A stretch of 64,000 nucleotides of DNA from an uncultured Enterobacteriaceae bacterium (GCA_936920625.1 CAKZHC010000039.1:60040-124039); one strand, 5' to 3'. Positions 8,838-18,764 are shown, counted from the stretch's first letter. Made by a program: numbers and translations. The notes: generated from the sequence alone by a model not told the origin.

Positions 8838-9899
8838 ATGGGTAATACAGCCAAAAAAGAGCTTAGCTGGATAAACACTCTCAAGGCGGGGTGTATTTTA
8901 CTTGTTGTGCTCTACCACACGGTTTTACCCGGTTTTTCTGACACGGTCATACACCTTACCGCAGGATTCCTGCCAGCAAAATTGTGGGTCGTTTTTAATA
9001 ACACGCTTTCGCCGCTACGTATGCCTGCTTTTTTCTTCGTCTCTGGTTTGCTGGCAACTAATGGCATCATGAATCGCCCCTGGAACATAGTACTTACCAG
9101 CCGGGTGACCAATCTGTTTTATCTCTATTTTTTATGGGGAATTATTCAGTGGCTGATGATAAATCGTGTTTCAGGTCCTCTGATGGGAGGCTATCTGTCC
9201 CATAATATTAATGCTGCCTGGGCGGATAGTTTTGGTGAGAGCATTAAATTGATGATACTGGCTATGAGCTCCTCCTGGTACTTGTATGCACTGGGCTTAT
9301 TTTTCCTGTTTACCAAACTGTTACGCCATCATGCGCTAAAGCTTGTCATGGCGGCTGTTTTGATGAACTATGCAGCTCTCACCGGCCTGTTACCCGGCTG
9401 GGGGGCGGAGAGTTTATTTCAGTATTTCATTTTCTTTTTGCTGGGGACATTTCATAGCGCCACGATAATGCAGTGGAGCGAGTGGCGGCAGCGTAACCTG
9501 GTGGTGTGGAGCGTTCTGATAGCGTTGTCACTATTGCATATTGTGCTGGGGATGAGTAAAAGCCTCTGGCTTTGTATTCTGGCTATTATTATCAGCATCA
9601 GAATCTGTTGTTGGCTCAATGAGCGTATTAATATGAATGCCATAAATTGGATAGGGCGTAATACGCTACAGATTTACGTGATTCATCGTATTTTTATTGA
9701 ATTTTTTGCGCTGACAGCCATCCTATTTGCAGACCGGTATCACTTATTTTCCAGCCACTTCTTTTCATGGGTATGGGCAATTTTCTTCCCGGTTGTAATG
9801 GTAGCATTAAGTTCCGCCTGTTCGTTGCTGAGCTTTGGCGTGCTTAATCGGGGAATCGGGCGTCTGCTATTTATCTATCCCAGGCTGTTACGACCGTGA
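8838..9899 (+). CDS. Acyltransferase family 3 membrane protein (YcfT-like)
   Basis: Integral membrane acyltransferase family 3 (OafA/NodX/YcfT type), which usually O-acylates surface glycans. The 353 residues contain about ten hydrophobic segments. The N-terminus has the family signature: WINTLKAGCILLVVLYHTV with the conserved His, then LRMPAFFFVSGLL. Near the C-terminus is IGRNTLQIYVIHRI. Overall layout and length resemble E. coli YcfT. The start ATG follows a GGGAGA sequence. It runs convergent with putA and shares a hairpin with it. The acceptor substrate cannot be told from the sequence. Confidence 0.8.
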   Translation: MGNTAKKELSWINTLKAGCILLVVLYHTVLPGFSDTVIHLTAGFLPAKLWVVFNNTLSPLRMPAFFFVSGLLATNGIMNRPWNIVLTSRVTNLFYLYFLWGIIQWLMINRVSGPLMGGYLSHNINAAWADSFGESIKLMILAMSSSWYLYALGLFFLFTKLLRHHALKLVMAAVLMNYAALTGLLPGWGAESLFQYFIFFLLGTFHSATIMQWSEWRQRNLVVWSVLIALSLLHIVLGMSKSLWLCILAIIISIRICCWLNERINMNAINWIGRNTLQIYVIHRIFIEFFALTAILFADRYHLFSSHFFSWVWAIFFPVVMVALSSACSLLSFGVLNRGIGRLLFIYPRLLRP

Positions 9900-9982
9900 T
9901 AATCCATACCAGAGTGCTAAATTTAGAGTATCAGGGTTGTCTGTCTGTAATTGGTTATTCTGGTTACTTACCCTGAGGCAAT

Positions 9983-10006
9983 CAGAGGGTTCGGACAAAC
10001 CCTCTG
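9983..10006. terminator. Hairpin between convergent acyltransferase and putA genes
   Basis: CAGAGGGTT and AACCCTCTG form a perfect 9-bp stem with a 6-nt loop, 11 bp from the putA stop. There is no strong T-run on either side. It probably serves both converging genes. Confidence 0.5.
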
Positions 10007-10017
10007 AGGGTAGCAAA

Positions 10018-13000
10018 TCAGCTTTCAGAAATCAGGCTGGCGTTACCGCCAGCGGCGGCGCTATTGATACTCAGAGAGCGTTCTAACAGCAGACGCTCCA
10101 GCGGCAGGTCTGTTTCGCCATGCGCAAATCGATAAACTGGTATGACAGGCCCTGGACGGGAAGCTACAGCCTCACAGATAGCGCTGAATGATTCGGTTTT
10201 GCCATGAAAAATCAGAACATCAAAAGCGCTGTCGCTAGTAAGCGGTGAGGCGACGCAGTGGATATTCGCCTGAACCTCTGCTGGAAGGGCTGCTAGAAGC
10301 TGACTGTGCATGTCATCATTTGGCCATAGTGCGTGGCTTCCCACACTGGTGACCGCGGCTAGCTGAATCAGAGCATCTTGCTGATTGTCAGCAATGCAGA
10401 GTATCCGTTTTCGCGGCAACAACAGATAACTATTCTCCTCGCCTGTTGGCCCGGGCAGCATCCATTGTTCACCAGCTGGTGAGAGTTGCGCAAACTGCTG
10501 GCATATGGTGCTTAGCAGTGGTTCCCGGCCCCGAGCCCATTCTGTCAGTGCCCGGTGAGGTTCTTGTAGTCGGTTATGCAGACTTTGCGCAGGCTGTGGG
10601 CTTTGCCTGAGATGGTTCAGACTGGTAAGAATAGCGTTTTCCGGGCGGTCTGCCAGCAGACGATAGAGGTACAAAGGGCCGCCCGCTTTAGGGCCGGTCC
10701 CCGACAGACCTTCACCCCCGAAGGGTTGTGTCCCTACTACTGCACCTACAATATTACGGTTGACATAGAGATTGCCAGCGTGAGCATCTCTGGCTACCTG
10801 AGCAACGACTTCACCAATTCTGGTGTGGATACCCATTGTCAGCCCGTAGCCGGAAGCATTGATCTGATCAATTAGTACCGAGAGTGAGTTACGGTTGAAG
10901 CGCACGACATGCAGCACGGGGCCGAAGATTTCCTCCGTGAGACTGGCAACGTTATCGAGCTCAATCAGGGTAGGTGTAACAAAGTGTCCCTGAGTTGATT
11001 CATCTGATAGCTGAGAAGATTCTGTCATGGCCTGAAAGACATTATACCCGCGATAACGCATTGCATTAATGTGCCGCATGATGACAGCTTTGGCTTCATC
11101 ATCAATCACTGGCCCAATATCAGTTGCCAGATGCTGGGGGTCTCCTACCCGATATTCAGACATGGCTCCGCGTAACATTTTCAATGTGTGGTCAGCTATA
11201 TCGTCCTGCAAACAGAGCAAACGTAATGCAGAGCACCGCTGCCCGGCACTGTCGAAAGCTGAAGTGCAGATATCAACAACCACCTGTTCTGTTAATGCCG
11301 AAGAGTCAACGATCATGGCGTTGATCCCCCCTGTTTCTGCAATCAGTGTTATGGGCTGGCCTTTAGGTGTGCGCCGCCTGGCAAGCGTTTTGTTAATCAA
11401 ACTGGCGACAGCGGTGGAGCCGGTAAACATCACCCCGCGTACTCGCTCATCAGCGATCAATTGTGCGCCTGTTGTTTCTCCGGGGCCAGGCAACAACTGA
11501 AGTGCGCCCTGAGGAATACCGGCCCTGAGCAGAATTCTTACTCCTGCTGCTGCGATGAGCGATGTCTGTTCGGCAGGCTTGGCCAGAACACTGTTTCCAG
11601 CAGCAAGTGCGGCAGCGATTTGGCCAGTAAAAATCGCCAGGGGGAAATTCCAGGGGCTGATACAGACGACTGGACCTAATGACCGGTGGGTTTTATTACG
11701 AAAGTCCATTTTGATTTGGGCGGCATAATAGCGTAGAAAATCGACAGCTTCTCGAACTTCGGCAACGGCATTGGCATAAGTTTTGCCTGCTTCGCGGATC
11801 AACAGACTCATTAGTAGCTGCATCTCTTCTTCCATTAGCATTGCAGCACGTTCAAGGAGAGTGGCCCGGTCTTTGGCGGGGATAACTGACCAGTCAGCAT
11901 GTGATCTAACCGCAGCTTCTACTGCCGGGGAAATATCTGCATCACTGGTATATACAACCTGGCCGACGACATCCATTCGATTAGCAGGGTTTGTTACTGG
12001 TATCGGCGTAGTGATGCTGGCTGTCACGGTCAGCAAAGGTGCTGCCTGCCATTGTGTAGTAATACTGCTCAGGAGGTTATTAGCGAGTGATGTCAGCTGC
12101 TGTTCATTGGCTAAATCAAGCCCGGAAGAATTGAGACGCTGCCCGCCATACAGTGCGCGGGGCAGGGGGATTTTGGGATTTGGCAGGCCGGGCTGACCTT
12201 CGTTTTGTGTCAGCTTGTCGATAACTGTTGCTGGATCGGCAGTGAGCTCATCCAGTGGCAAACTTTTATCTGCAATACGATTGACAAAAGAGCTATTGGC
12301 CCCGTTTTCAAGTAAACGCCGTACTAAGTAAGCGAGCAATGTTTTATAGGTGCCCACCGGTGCGTAGATTCGGCACGGTCGCTCGAGCTTATTCTTCCCG
12401 ACCAGGCTTGCCAGTTGTTCATATAGTGGCTCACCCATACCATGCAGACACTGAAATTCATACTGCCCGTGGTAGTAGTTTTGTCCTGCCAGATAATAGA
12501 TGGCTGCCAGTGTATGGGCATTATGAGTGGCAAACTGTGGGAAAAACAGATTGGGCGCTTTTAGTAGTTTTTTTGCACAGGCAATATAGGCAATATCGGT
12601 ATATACCTTGCGGGTATAAACGGGGTAGTCTTCCATGCCATACACTTGGGCAAGTTTAATTTCGCTGTCCCAGTAAGCCCCTTTCACCAGGCGAATCATC
12701 AGCCGGTGCTTACTGCGTATGGCAAGTTCTGTCAGATAATCAATTACATAAGGGCAGCGCTTCTGATAAGCCTGAATAACGAAACCAATCCCATTCCAGC
12801 CCTGGAGTTGTGGCTCGAGACAAAGTTTTTCCAGCAAGTCCAGGGAAAGCTCCAGGCGATCTGACTCTTCAGCGTCGATGTTGAGACCGATATCATAACT
12901 ACGGGCCAGCAGCGTGAGTGAAAGCAAAACAGGGTATAGCTCCTCTATCACACGCCGATACTGGGCCCGGCTGTAGCGGGGGTGAAGTGCAGATAATTTG

Positions 13001-13974
13001 ATAGAGATTCCGGGGCCTTCGTATATTCCCTTGCCCTTTGCCGCAACACCGATGGCATGGATGGCCTGCTGGTAAGACAGCAGGTAAGCTTTAGCATCCT
13101 CTGCCGTTAGTGCCGCTTCTCCCAGCATATCATATGAATAGCGGAAACCTTTTGCTTCCATTTTGTGTGCATTAGTGAGCGCCTGGCTAATAGTCTCACC
13201 AGATACAAATTGTTCGCCTAATAGCCGCATTGCCATATCCACACCTTTGCGGATAATTGGCTCACCGCTTCTGACAATGATGCGGTTGAGTGAGTTGGAA
13301 AGGGTAGTTTCACTATGGAGGGCGACGAGACGACCGGTGAAGAGCAGACCCCAGGTAGCAGCGTTAACAAACAGAGAAGGACTGTTTCCCAAATGCGAGT
13401 GCCAGTTACCACTGCTAATTTTATCGCGTATTAGTGCATCGCGTGTAGATTTATCTGGAATCCGCAACAGCGCTTCAGCCAGACACATCAGCGCAACACC
13501 TTCCTGAGTCGAGAGGGAGAACTCTTGTAACAAGCCCTGGACCATATTAGCTCGACCCATTTTGTTTTTTTGAAAGCGCAGATTAGACGCCAGCACTGAG
13601 GCGAACTGCTGGACTTGTGGCGCTATGTCTGGTGGCAGACGACCCTGCTCCAGTATAACGGGTATGATCTCTGTTTCCGGGCTACGCCAGTGAGTGGTAA
13701 TGGCCGCTCGTTTGAGTGACTGGGGCTGAATTTCTTCGGCAAAACTAATGAAAGGTAATGTCCTGTCCCGTGATGTTGTTTTGACGTCGTTAAGATTATC
13801 TGCACCCGGACAAAAATCTGGCGAGGTTTGGTCATTTTCCAGATTCCGGAGATAGTCAGTGACAGCCTGCCTGATGAGCCAGTCGGGTGTACGGCCAATG
13901 CGTTGCGCGGCAAGCAGGATGCGGTGTTGAAATTCGTCGTCCATCTCAATGCCCGTCGTGGTGATATGCCCCAT
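10018..13974 (-). CDS. putA: Trifunctional PutA: proline dehydrogenase, P5C dehydrogenase, put repressor
   Basis: Oxidises proline to glutamate in two steps (FAD-dependent proline dehydrogenase, then NAD-dependent pyrroline-5-carboxylate dehydrogenase) and represses the put genes when proline is absent. At 1318 residues it matches E. coli PutA (1320). Domains in order: ribbon-helix-helix DNA-binding segment (1-50, TPDWLIRQAVTDYL), proline dehydrogenase barrel (about 240-610, with YEGPGISIKLSALHPRYSR and LVKGAYWDSEIK), then the aldehyde dehydrogenase (about 640-1130, with SPWNFPLAIFTGQ, the ETGG glutamate near 880 and catalytic Cys in DSAGQRCSALR near 915). The C-terminal lid domain ends NSAAAGGNASLIS. 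ATG at 13974 has GAGGAG 6 nt upstream. It is divergent from putP, as in E. coli. Confidence 0.97.
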   Translation of the reverse strand: MGHITTTGIEMDDEFQHRILLAAQRIGRTPDWLIRQAVTDYLRNLENDQTSPDFCPGADNLNDVKTTSRDRTLPFISFAEEIQPQSLKRAAITTHWRSPETEIIPVILEQGRLPPDIAPQVQQFASVLASNLRFQKNKMGRANMVQGLLQEFSLSTQEGVALMCLAEALLRIPDKSTRDALIRDKISSGNWHSHLGNSPSLFVNAATWGLLFTGRLVALHSETTLSNSLNRIIVRSGEPIIRKGVDMAMRLLGEQFVSGETISQALTNAHKMEAKGFRYSYDMLGEAALTAEDAKAYLLSYQQAIHAIGVAAKGKGIYEGPGISIKLSALHPRYSRAQYRRVIEELYPVLLSLTLLARSYDIGLNIDAEESDRLELSLDLLEKLCLEPQLQGWNGIGFVIQAYQKRCPYVIDYLTELAIRSKHRLMIRLVKGAYWDSEIKLAQVYGMEDYPVYTRKVYTDIAYIACAKKLLKAPNLFFPQFATHNAHTLAAIYYLAGQNYYHGQYEFQCLHGMGEPLYEQLASLVGKNKLERPCRIYAPVGTYKTLLAYLVRRLLENGANSSFVNRIADKSLPLDELTADPATVIDKLTQNEGQPGLPNPKIPLPRALYGGQRLNSSGLDLANEQQLTSLANNLLSSITTQWQAAPLLTVTASITTPIPVTNPANRMDVVGQVVYTSDADISPAVEAAVRSHADWSVIPAKDRATLLERAAMLMEEEMQLLMSLLIREAGKTYANAVAEVREAVDFLRYYAAQIKMDFRNKTHRSLGPVVCISPWNFPLAIFTGQIAAALAAGNSVLAKPAEQTSLIAAAGVRILLRAGIPQGALQLLPGPGETTGAQLIADERVRGVMFTGSTAVASLINKTLARRRTPKGQPITLIAETGGINAMIVDSSALTEQVVVDICTSAFDSAGQRCSALRLLCLQDDIADHTLKMLRGAMSEYRVGDPQHLATDIGPVIDDEAKAVIMRHINAMRYRGYNVFQAMTESSQLSDESTQGHFVTPTLIELDNVASLTEEIFGPVLHVVRFNRNSLSVLIDQINASGYGLTMGIHTRIGEVVAQVARDAHAGNLYVNRNIVGAVVGTQPFGGEGLSGTGPKAGGPLYLYRLLADRPENAILTSLNHLRQSPQPAQSLHNRLQEPHRALTEWARGREPLLSTICQQFAQLSPAGEQWMLPGPTGEENSYLLLPRKRILCIADNQQDALIQLAAVTSVGSHALWPNDDMHSQLLAALPAEVQANIHCVASPLTSDSAFDVLIFHGKTESFSAICEAVASRPGPVIPVYRFAHGETDLPLERLLLERSLSINSAAAGGNASLISES

Positions 13975-14356
13975 GTGCTGCTCCTCGAATCATGGTTCAA
14001 TTTTATTTGCTGGCAATATCAGTTAAGTTACAACCCTGTGCAACACCAGATAATGTGATCCTGATAGCACTTTAATGCAGTGGATAGTTCGGCTGTCGTC
14101 AACATGCTGAAAAAGATAAACAAAATGTAAAACTTATCCTACATTTTTTACTTTTAATCGCTGCCAGTTTGATTTAGGACAAACTTTCGATCATGCATGG
14201 CAGTTTTTAATTGTCGTGATAGAGCCATTTTGTTAATGATAGCCTGCGTCGGTGAGATGTGAGGGTACTTGCGTTATATACGAATGGATAACATCCTGTC
14301 ATAAGCAAAAACAGGTGCTCCACTCGCTAAAAAAACAAAATGATGGAGAACCTTGT
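13975..14356. promoter_or_regulatory. putA-putP divergent control region with a PutA-type operator
   Basis: 382 bp between the divergent start codons. E. coli PutA binds GTTGCA repeats here. One exact copy is present as TGCAAC at 14039-14044, 65 bp upstream of putA. I see no second exact copy, so operators may be fewer or degenerate. AT-rich promoter-like sequence lies near 14120-14150. Assignment as the control region rests on arrangement and that site. Confidence 0.5.
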
Positions 14357-15841
14357 ATGACAGTGAATTTGCCCATGATTGCGACGTTTTGTCTGTATAT
14401 TGTCGCAATGTTGATGATTGGCATAATTGCATGGCGTTCAACTAATAACTTCAGTGATTATATACTCGGCGGCCGGAGACTGGGTGTGGTGGTAACAGCA
14501 CTGTCTGCGGGTGCCTCCGATATGAGTGGCTGGTTGCTGATGGGGTTGCCTGGTGCTATTTTTCTCTCCGGGCTTTCTGAAAGCTGGATAGCCATTGGTC
14601 TGATAATGGGCGCTTATTTAAACTGGAAAATCGTTGCGGGAAGGCTGCGCGTTCATACGGAACACCAGAATAACGCACTGACACTACCAGATTTCTTCTC
14701 CAGTCGTTTTGAGGATCATAGCAGGATTTTGCGGATCATCTCGGCACTGATCATCTTGATTTTCTTTACAGTCTATTGCGCCTCCGGAATTGTTGCAGGA
14801 GCCCGACTGTTTGAAAGCATATTTGGCCTTTCTTATCAGAATGCACTGTGGATCGGGGCGGCGGTTACTATCATTTATACTTTTATTGGTGGGTTCCTGG
14901 CGGTGAGCTGGGCTGACACCATTCAAGCCGGATTGATGGTTTTCGCTCTGCTTTTGACACCGATCATTGTGGTCCTGACAATTGGGGGGCTGAGTGATTC
15001 GTTGCAGGTTATCAGGGCAGAAAGTAATCAAAACTTAGATATGCTAAAAAACCTTAATCTGGTTGCGGTGTTATCGCTGTTAGCATGGGGATTAGGTTAT
15101 TTTGGCCAGCCGCACATACTCGCACGCTTCATGGCAGCAGAGTCACACCGATCAATTGGCAGAGCGAGGCGCATTGGTATGACCTGGATGATTCTGTGCC
15201 TGATGGGGGCGGTTGCCGTTGGATTCTTTGCAATTGCTTATTTCTATAATTATCCACAACATGCCTCAACGGTTACTGAAAACGGAGAGCGGGTGTTTAT
15301 TGAGCTGGCACAGGTACTGTTCCATCCCTGGATTGCAGGCATACTCCTTTCTGCAATTCTTGCAGCAGTAATGTCGACGCTGAGCTGTCAATTGTTGGTT
15401 TGTTCCAGCGCCCTGACTGAAGATCTCTATAAGCCCTTTTTGCGCAAAGACGCCAGCCAGCGTGAACTGGTATGGGTAGGTCGTTTGATGGTGCTGTCGG
15501 TTGCTGCTGTCGCATTAATGCTGGCATCAAATCCTCATAATCGCGTGCTGGGACTGGTCAGTTACGCATGGGCTGGTTTTGGTGCGGCATTTGGACCTGT
15601 TGTGCTGTTTTCACTGACGTGGCGGCGAATGACACGCAATGGTGCTCTGGCGGGGATGATTATCGGCGCTGCCACTGTCCTGATATGGAAACAGCAACAG
15701 TGGTTCAATATCTACGAAGTTATTCCTGGTTTTATCTTCGGAAGTGTAGCAATTGTGATAGCCAGTTTGCTGGGAAGTGAGCCATCGGTAAGTGCGAAGC
15801 AGCGCTTTGACAGCGCTAACAATGAGTACCTTGCAGGCTAG
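14357..15841 (+). CDS. putP: Sodium/proline symporter PutP
   Basis: Inner-membrane Na+/proline importer of the solute:sodium symporter family. I place the start at ATG 14357 (MTVNLPMIATFCLYIVAM), with GGAG 8 nt upstream, because it aligns with the E. coli N-terminus; the frame stays open about 105 bp further upstream but without homology. The 494-residue product keeps the hallmarks: DYILGGRRLG, ALSAGASDMSGWLLMGLPGA (sodium and proline site region), YCASGIVAGARLFES and SYAWAGFGAAFGPVVL. Length is near the E. coli 502. It pairs with PutA as the proline-utilisation module. Confidence 0.96.
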   Translation: MTVNLPMIATFCLYIVAMLMIGIIAWRSTNNFSDYILGGRRLGVVVTALSAGASDMSGWLLMGLPGAIFLSGLSESWIAIGLIMGAYLNWKIVAGRLRVHTEHQNNALTLPDFFSSRFEDHSRILRIISALIILIFFTVYCASGIVAGARLFESIFGLSYQNALWIGAAVTIIYTFIGGFLAVSWADTIQAGLMVFALLLTPIIVVLTIGGLSDSLQVIRAESNQNLDMLKNLNLVAVLSLLAWGLGYFGQPHILARFMAAESHRSIGRARRIGMTWMILCLMGAVAVGFFAIAYFYNYPQHASTVTENGERVFIELAQVLFHPWIAGILLSAILAAVMSTLSCQLLVCSSALTEDLYKPFLRKDASQRELVWVGRLMVLSVAAVALMLASNPHNRVLGLVSYAWAGFGAAFGPVVLFSLTWRRMTRNGALAGMIIGAATVLIWKQQQWFNIYEVIPGFIFGSVAIVIASLLGSEPSVSAKQRFDSANNEYLAG

Positions 15842-16299
15842 GAGCCTGGTTGAACAGAGTTTACTGTCCAATATAGCGACATGCATGAGCTACTATTAGG
15901 GAATGATGGAAACGATAGTCCTGCTCTGCTACAGACTGGATTATCGTTTTCAAATTCGCTAATTTGTTATTCAATAGTAACGTATCAGTCACTATTTTTG
16001 GTAAAGCCAAAGTTGAAATTTATCAAAAAATAGTCCACTTTATTTAAAGGTATTATCATTTAATCGTAATTTCAGTATGGAGATTGCGAATGAACCAGTT
16101 TTCTTTAAACATCCTGGTAGCAGGGCAGGCACCCCCCTTATCCTGTGGGATAATACTTTTCCTCAGATCATTTTCCAGAGTTCATTATTTTACACCATTT
16201 TTTCTTTTCTGTTTCCCAGCGTATTGGTCAGTAGTAACTGGCCTGGCTGGGTGCCCTCTGAATTCAGTCAGAGCTGCAAACAAGCCCTGGTTATAAAGT
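15842..16299. other. Intergenic region between putP and phoH
   Basis: No supported CDS. A 102-codon frame starting at 16077 has no recognisable motif or codon bias and overlaps the phoH leader, so I leave it out. The probable putP terminator and the phoH leader hairpin are listed separately. Confidence 0.45.
15910..15950 (+). terminator. Probable putP terminator
   Basis: AAACGATAGTCC pairs with GGATTATCGTTT (12 bp including one G-T pair), and the 3' arm itself ends in TTTT. It lies 69 bp after the putP stop. Confidence 0.5.
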
Positions 16300-16340
16300 G
16301 TTCATTTCGCCGCGCCATATTTTTGGTGCCGGAAATGAAC
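16300..16340 (+). promoter_or_regulatory. Two-part hairpin in the phoH leader
   Basis: GTTCATTTC (16300-16308) pairs perfectly with GAAATGAAC (16332-16340), and GCGCC/GGTGC (16312-16316/16325-16329) forms an inner stem. The base of the hairpin ends 20 nt before the phoH start, just upstream of the ribosome site. This suggests control of translation or of mRNA stability. The placement, not homology, is the evidence. Confidence 0.35.
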
Positions 16341-16359
16341 CCAACTGTAAGGTGCAACT

Positions 16360-17151
16360 ATGGGAAGACAAAAAGTAGTGATTAAAGCTCGCCGTGAAGC
16401 AAAACGCCTGCTGCGCGGAGATCTACGTAGTTATCGTCAGCGTGAAGAAGAATCGGTCATTTCACTTGTACAGATGAGCGGATTAGATGCAATAGGGATG
16501 GCTCGCGACTGTCGGGACTCCGCGCCACTGATGGCCAGAAATAAAACCCAGGAAGAGTATATTCATGCTATAGAGACTAAACAGCTGGTATTTGCCGTCG
16601 GTGAGGCAGGTTGTGGTAAGACCTGGATAAGCGTTGCTAAAGCGGCAGACGCCCTGATAAATAAGGATATTGACAGGATTATTGTTACCCGCCCTGTGCT
16701 TCAGGCTGAAGAAGATTTAGGATTTCTGCCAGGGGATATTACGGCTAAGTTTGCTCCTTACTTCAGACCCGTTTACGACGTTCTGATTAAACGCCTTGGT
16801 GCTTCCTTTATGCAGTATTGCCTGCGGCCGGAGATCGGAAAAGTGGAAATTGCGCCTTTTGCATACATGCGGGGGCGTACGTTTGACAATGCCTGTGTCA
16901 TTCTGGATGAGGCACAAAATGTGACGGTGTCACAGATGAAGATGTTTCTCACCCGCCTGGGTGAAAATGTGACAGCGATTGTTAATGGTGATATCACTCA
17001 GTGTGATTTGCCTGCCGGATTGTCATCAGGGCTCCATGATGCACTCTCACGGTTTCAGAATGATGAGATAGTTGGAGTAGTCCGTTTCTCTGCGTCAGAC
17101 TGCGTTCGTTCACCACTTTGCCAGCGGACGCTGTTGGCCTATCATCGTTAA
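16360..17151 (+). CDS. phoH: PhoH family ATPase
   Basis: PhoH-type P-loop ATPase, phosphate-starvation inducible in E. coli; its family is linked to RNA metabolism, but the exact role is unsettled. The 263 residues align end to end with the chromosomal E. coli protein (MGRQKVVIKARREAKRLL start). They hold Walker A GEAGCGKT (about residue 81-88), LGFLPGD, CLRPEIGKVEIAPFAYMRGRT, Walker B VILDEAQN and NGDITQCDLP. The start ATG at 16360 has AAGG upstream. It lies downstream of putP, a neighbourhood shared with E. coli. No clear Pho box is visible upstream, so phosphate control is not supported by what I see. Confidence 0.95.
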   Translation: MGRQKVVIKARREAKRLLRGDLRSYRQREEESVISLVQMSGLDAIGMARDCRDSAPLMARNKTQEEYIHAIETKQLVFAVGEAGCGKTWISVAKAADALINKDIDRIIVTRPVLQAEEDLGFLPGDITAKFAPYFRPVYDVLIKRLGASFMQYCLRPEIGKVEIAPFAYMRGRTFDNACVILDEAQNVTVSQMKMFLTRLGENVTAIVNGDITQCDLPAGLSSGLHDALSRFQNDEIVGVVRFSASDCVRSPLCQRTLLAYHR

Positions 17152-17169
17152 CCGATGTTTCAACAACAA

Positions 17170-17200
17170 ACCCGGCCGGCACATTTATTGCGGGCCGGGT
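17170..17200 (+). terminator. GC-rich hairpin after phoH
   Basis: ACCCGGCC and GGCCGGGT form a perfect 8-bp stem, flanked by GTTTCA/TGAAAC that extends it after a gap. It lies 19 bp after the phoH stop. There is no T-run, but position and stability suit a terminator. Confidence 0.5.
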
Positions 17201-17368
17201 GAAACTGACATAATTAATTGTATCCGGCTATGAATTGTGTTTTTGCGGGAAGAAACAACGCTGGCAGACATGGAATTCTCAATCCGGTAATGGTAGCAAG
17301 AGGGACCTGCTCTCTTTCTTTTCCGCTAACTTAATTATTATCTGATATCAACTGAAGGGAATTCTTTT

Positions 17369-18385
17369 ATGAAAGCAGTTATTACACTCGCGCCGGGCGG
17401 ATTAGAAAATCTCAAACTCGTTGACCTGCCGGATCCGGGTAAACCAGGCTGTGGAGAAATTCGTGTGGCCATTCATGCCACCTCCCTCAACTTTCATGAT
17501 TTGCTTGTTGCCAGAGGCTTACAGCCAGTCGCTGACCAGCGCATCATGATGGCCGATGGCGCTGGTATTGTTGAAGACGTCGGTGAAGACGTGACTGAAT
17601 TTAAAATCGGCGACAATGTGGTTTCTACATTCTTCCCTCAGTGGAGCGACGGACTTGCCTCTGGTCAGGTTAGTAACTTCAGCCAGACACCGGGCGATGG
17701 TGCTCAGGGGTTTGCGGTGGAATATGTCGTGCGTCCGGTCCATCATTTCACTCTGGCTCCTGAGGGCTGGAGCCATGCGGAAGCGGCGACCATCACCACC
17801 TCCGGTCTGACGGCATGGCGGGCTCTGACCGGAGATGCAAATCTGAAAGCGGGCGATACTATCCTGACTCTTGGTACCGGTGGCGTCTCTGTTACGGCGT
17901 TACAGATTGCAAAAAGCATGGGAGCGAAGTTGATTATTACTTCCTCATCCGATGAAAAACTTGCTCGTGCCAAAGCACTGGGAGCCGACTACGTCATTAA
18001 CTACCGTTCAGAGCCGGAGTGGGGTAAAGCGGTACAAAGGGTAACCAATCGTAAGGGGGCTGATGTGGTTATTGAAGTGGGCGGCCCTGGTACAATGGCA
18101 CAGTCTATAAACGCTGTGCGTGCTGGTGGCCATATTGCGCTTATCGGGGTTTTGACAGGACATGAAGGCGTTATCTCGACCTCGAAGCTGATGACAAAAC
18201 AGGCGCGTATTCAGGGACTAATTGTTGGTAACCGCCGGCAACAGCAGGATTTTGTGAGCGCACTGAATCAGACAGGTATCCGCCCGATTATAAGCAATAC
18301 GTATAATTCATTGGCTGAGCTTGCAGATGCCTTTCACCATCAGCAGTCTGGCACGCATTTCGGAAAAATCACGGTAGAATGGTAA
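17369..18385 (+). CDS. MDR-family NAD(P)-dependent alcohol dehydrogenase/quinone oxidoreductase-like protein
   Basis: Medium-chain dehydrogenase/reductase family member of 338 residues. The N-terminal GroES-like domain includes IHATSLNFHDLLVARG, GDNVVSTFFPQW and GFAVEYVV. The nucleotide-binding Rossmann domain has LGTGGVSVTALQIAKSMGAKLIITSSSDEKL and ADVVIEVGG. The NFHD site without the usual Cys-His-Glu zinc set points to a zinc-independent oxidoreductase rather than a classical alcohol dehydrogenase. GAAGGGA precedes ATG 17369. It stands alone between phoH and tRNA-Ser. The substrate cannot be assigned. Confidence 0.82.
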   Translation: MKAVITLAPGGLENLKLVDLPDPGKPGCGEIRVAIHATSLNFHDLLVARGLQPVADQRIMMADGAGIVEDVGEDVTEFKIGDNVVSTFFPQWSDGLASGQVSNFSQTPGDGAQGFAVEYVVRPVHHFTLAPEGWSHAEAATITTSGLTAWRALTGDANLKAGDTILTLGTGGVSVTALQIAKSMGAKLIITSSSDEKLARAKALGADYVINYRSEPEWGKAVQRVTNRKGADVVIEVGGPGTMAQSINAVRAGGHIALIGVLTGHEGVISTSKLMTKQARIQGLIVGNRRQQQDFVSALNQTGIRPIISNTYNSLAELADAFHHQQSGTHFGKITVEW

Positions 18386-18496
18386 TAAAATGTCAGTTTT
18401 CTACCCTGGCTGACTGCCGAAGGATAACGAACACGCACAATTATCCTAGTCACGAGTACAGACGGGTAAAACTGGCCATTTCTTCTCTTGTTGAAA

Positions 18497-18584
18497 TGGC
18501 GGTGAGAGGGGGATTCGAACCCCCGATACGTTGCCGTATACACACTTTCCAGGCGTGCTCCTTCAGCCACTCGGACATCTCACC
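18497..18584 (-). tRNA. tRNA-Ser (anticodon GGA)
   Basis: 88-nt class II tRNA with encoded CCA. The acceptor stem GGTGAGA pairs with TCTCACC. The anticodon loop CCTGGAAAG gives GGA (minus strand of 18548-18550). The long variable arm (TATACGGCAACGTAT) and the T arm GGGGGTTCGAATCCCCC are complete. It reads UCC/UCU codons and is almost identical to E. coli serW/serX. It is transcribed alone. Confidence 0.97.
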
Positions 18585-18764
18585 TGACTCGCTACTGCCC
18601 TGAGTAAGGCTGTAACGGAGCGCTACTATAGGGAGTCGCCCCCAATGGGTCAAGAAGATTTTAGGGCGAATTCGGCCATTGAACAGCTTTTGTTTGTATC
18701 CGGAATTAATCTGCATACATTTGGAGCACCGGCAAGATAAATGATGCAGACATCCTGCAAGTAT

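Noticed and set aside
11069..11500. 143-codon plus-strand frame opposite putA, and other long frames antisense to putA
   Set aside because: They lie entirely inside the fully conserved putA gene on the other strand and show no motif or ribosome site.
14252..14356. Upstream extension of the putP frame by 35 codons
   Set aside because: No similarity to PutP in the extension, and the ATG at 14357 has a good ribosome site and aligned N-terminus.
16077..16385. 102-codon frame upstream of phoH
   Set aside because: It overlaps the phoH start and leader hairpin, is low in conserved features, and has no homology I recognise.
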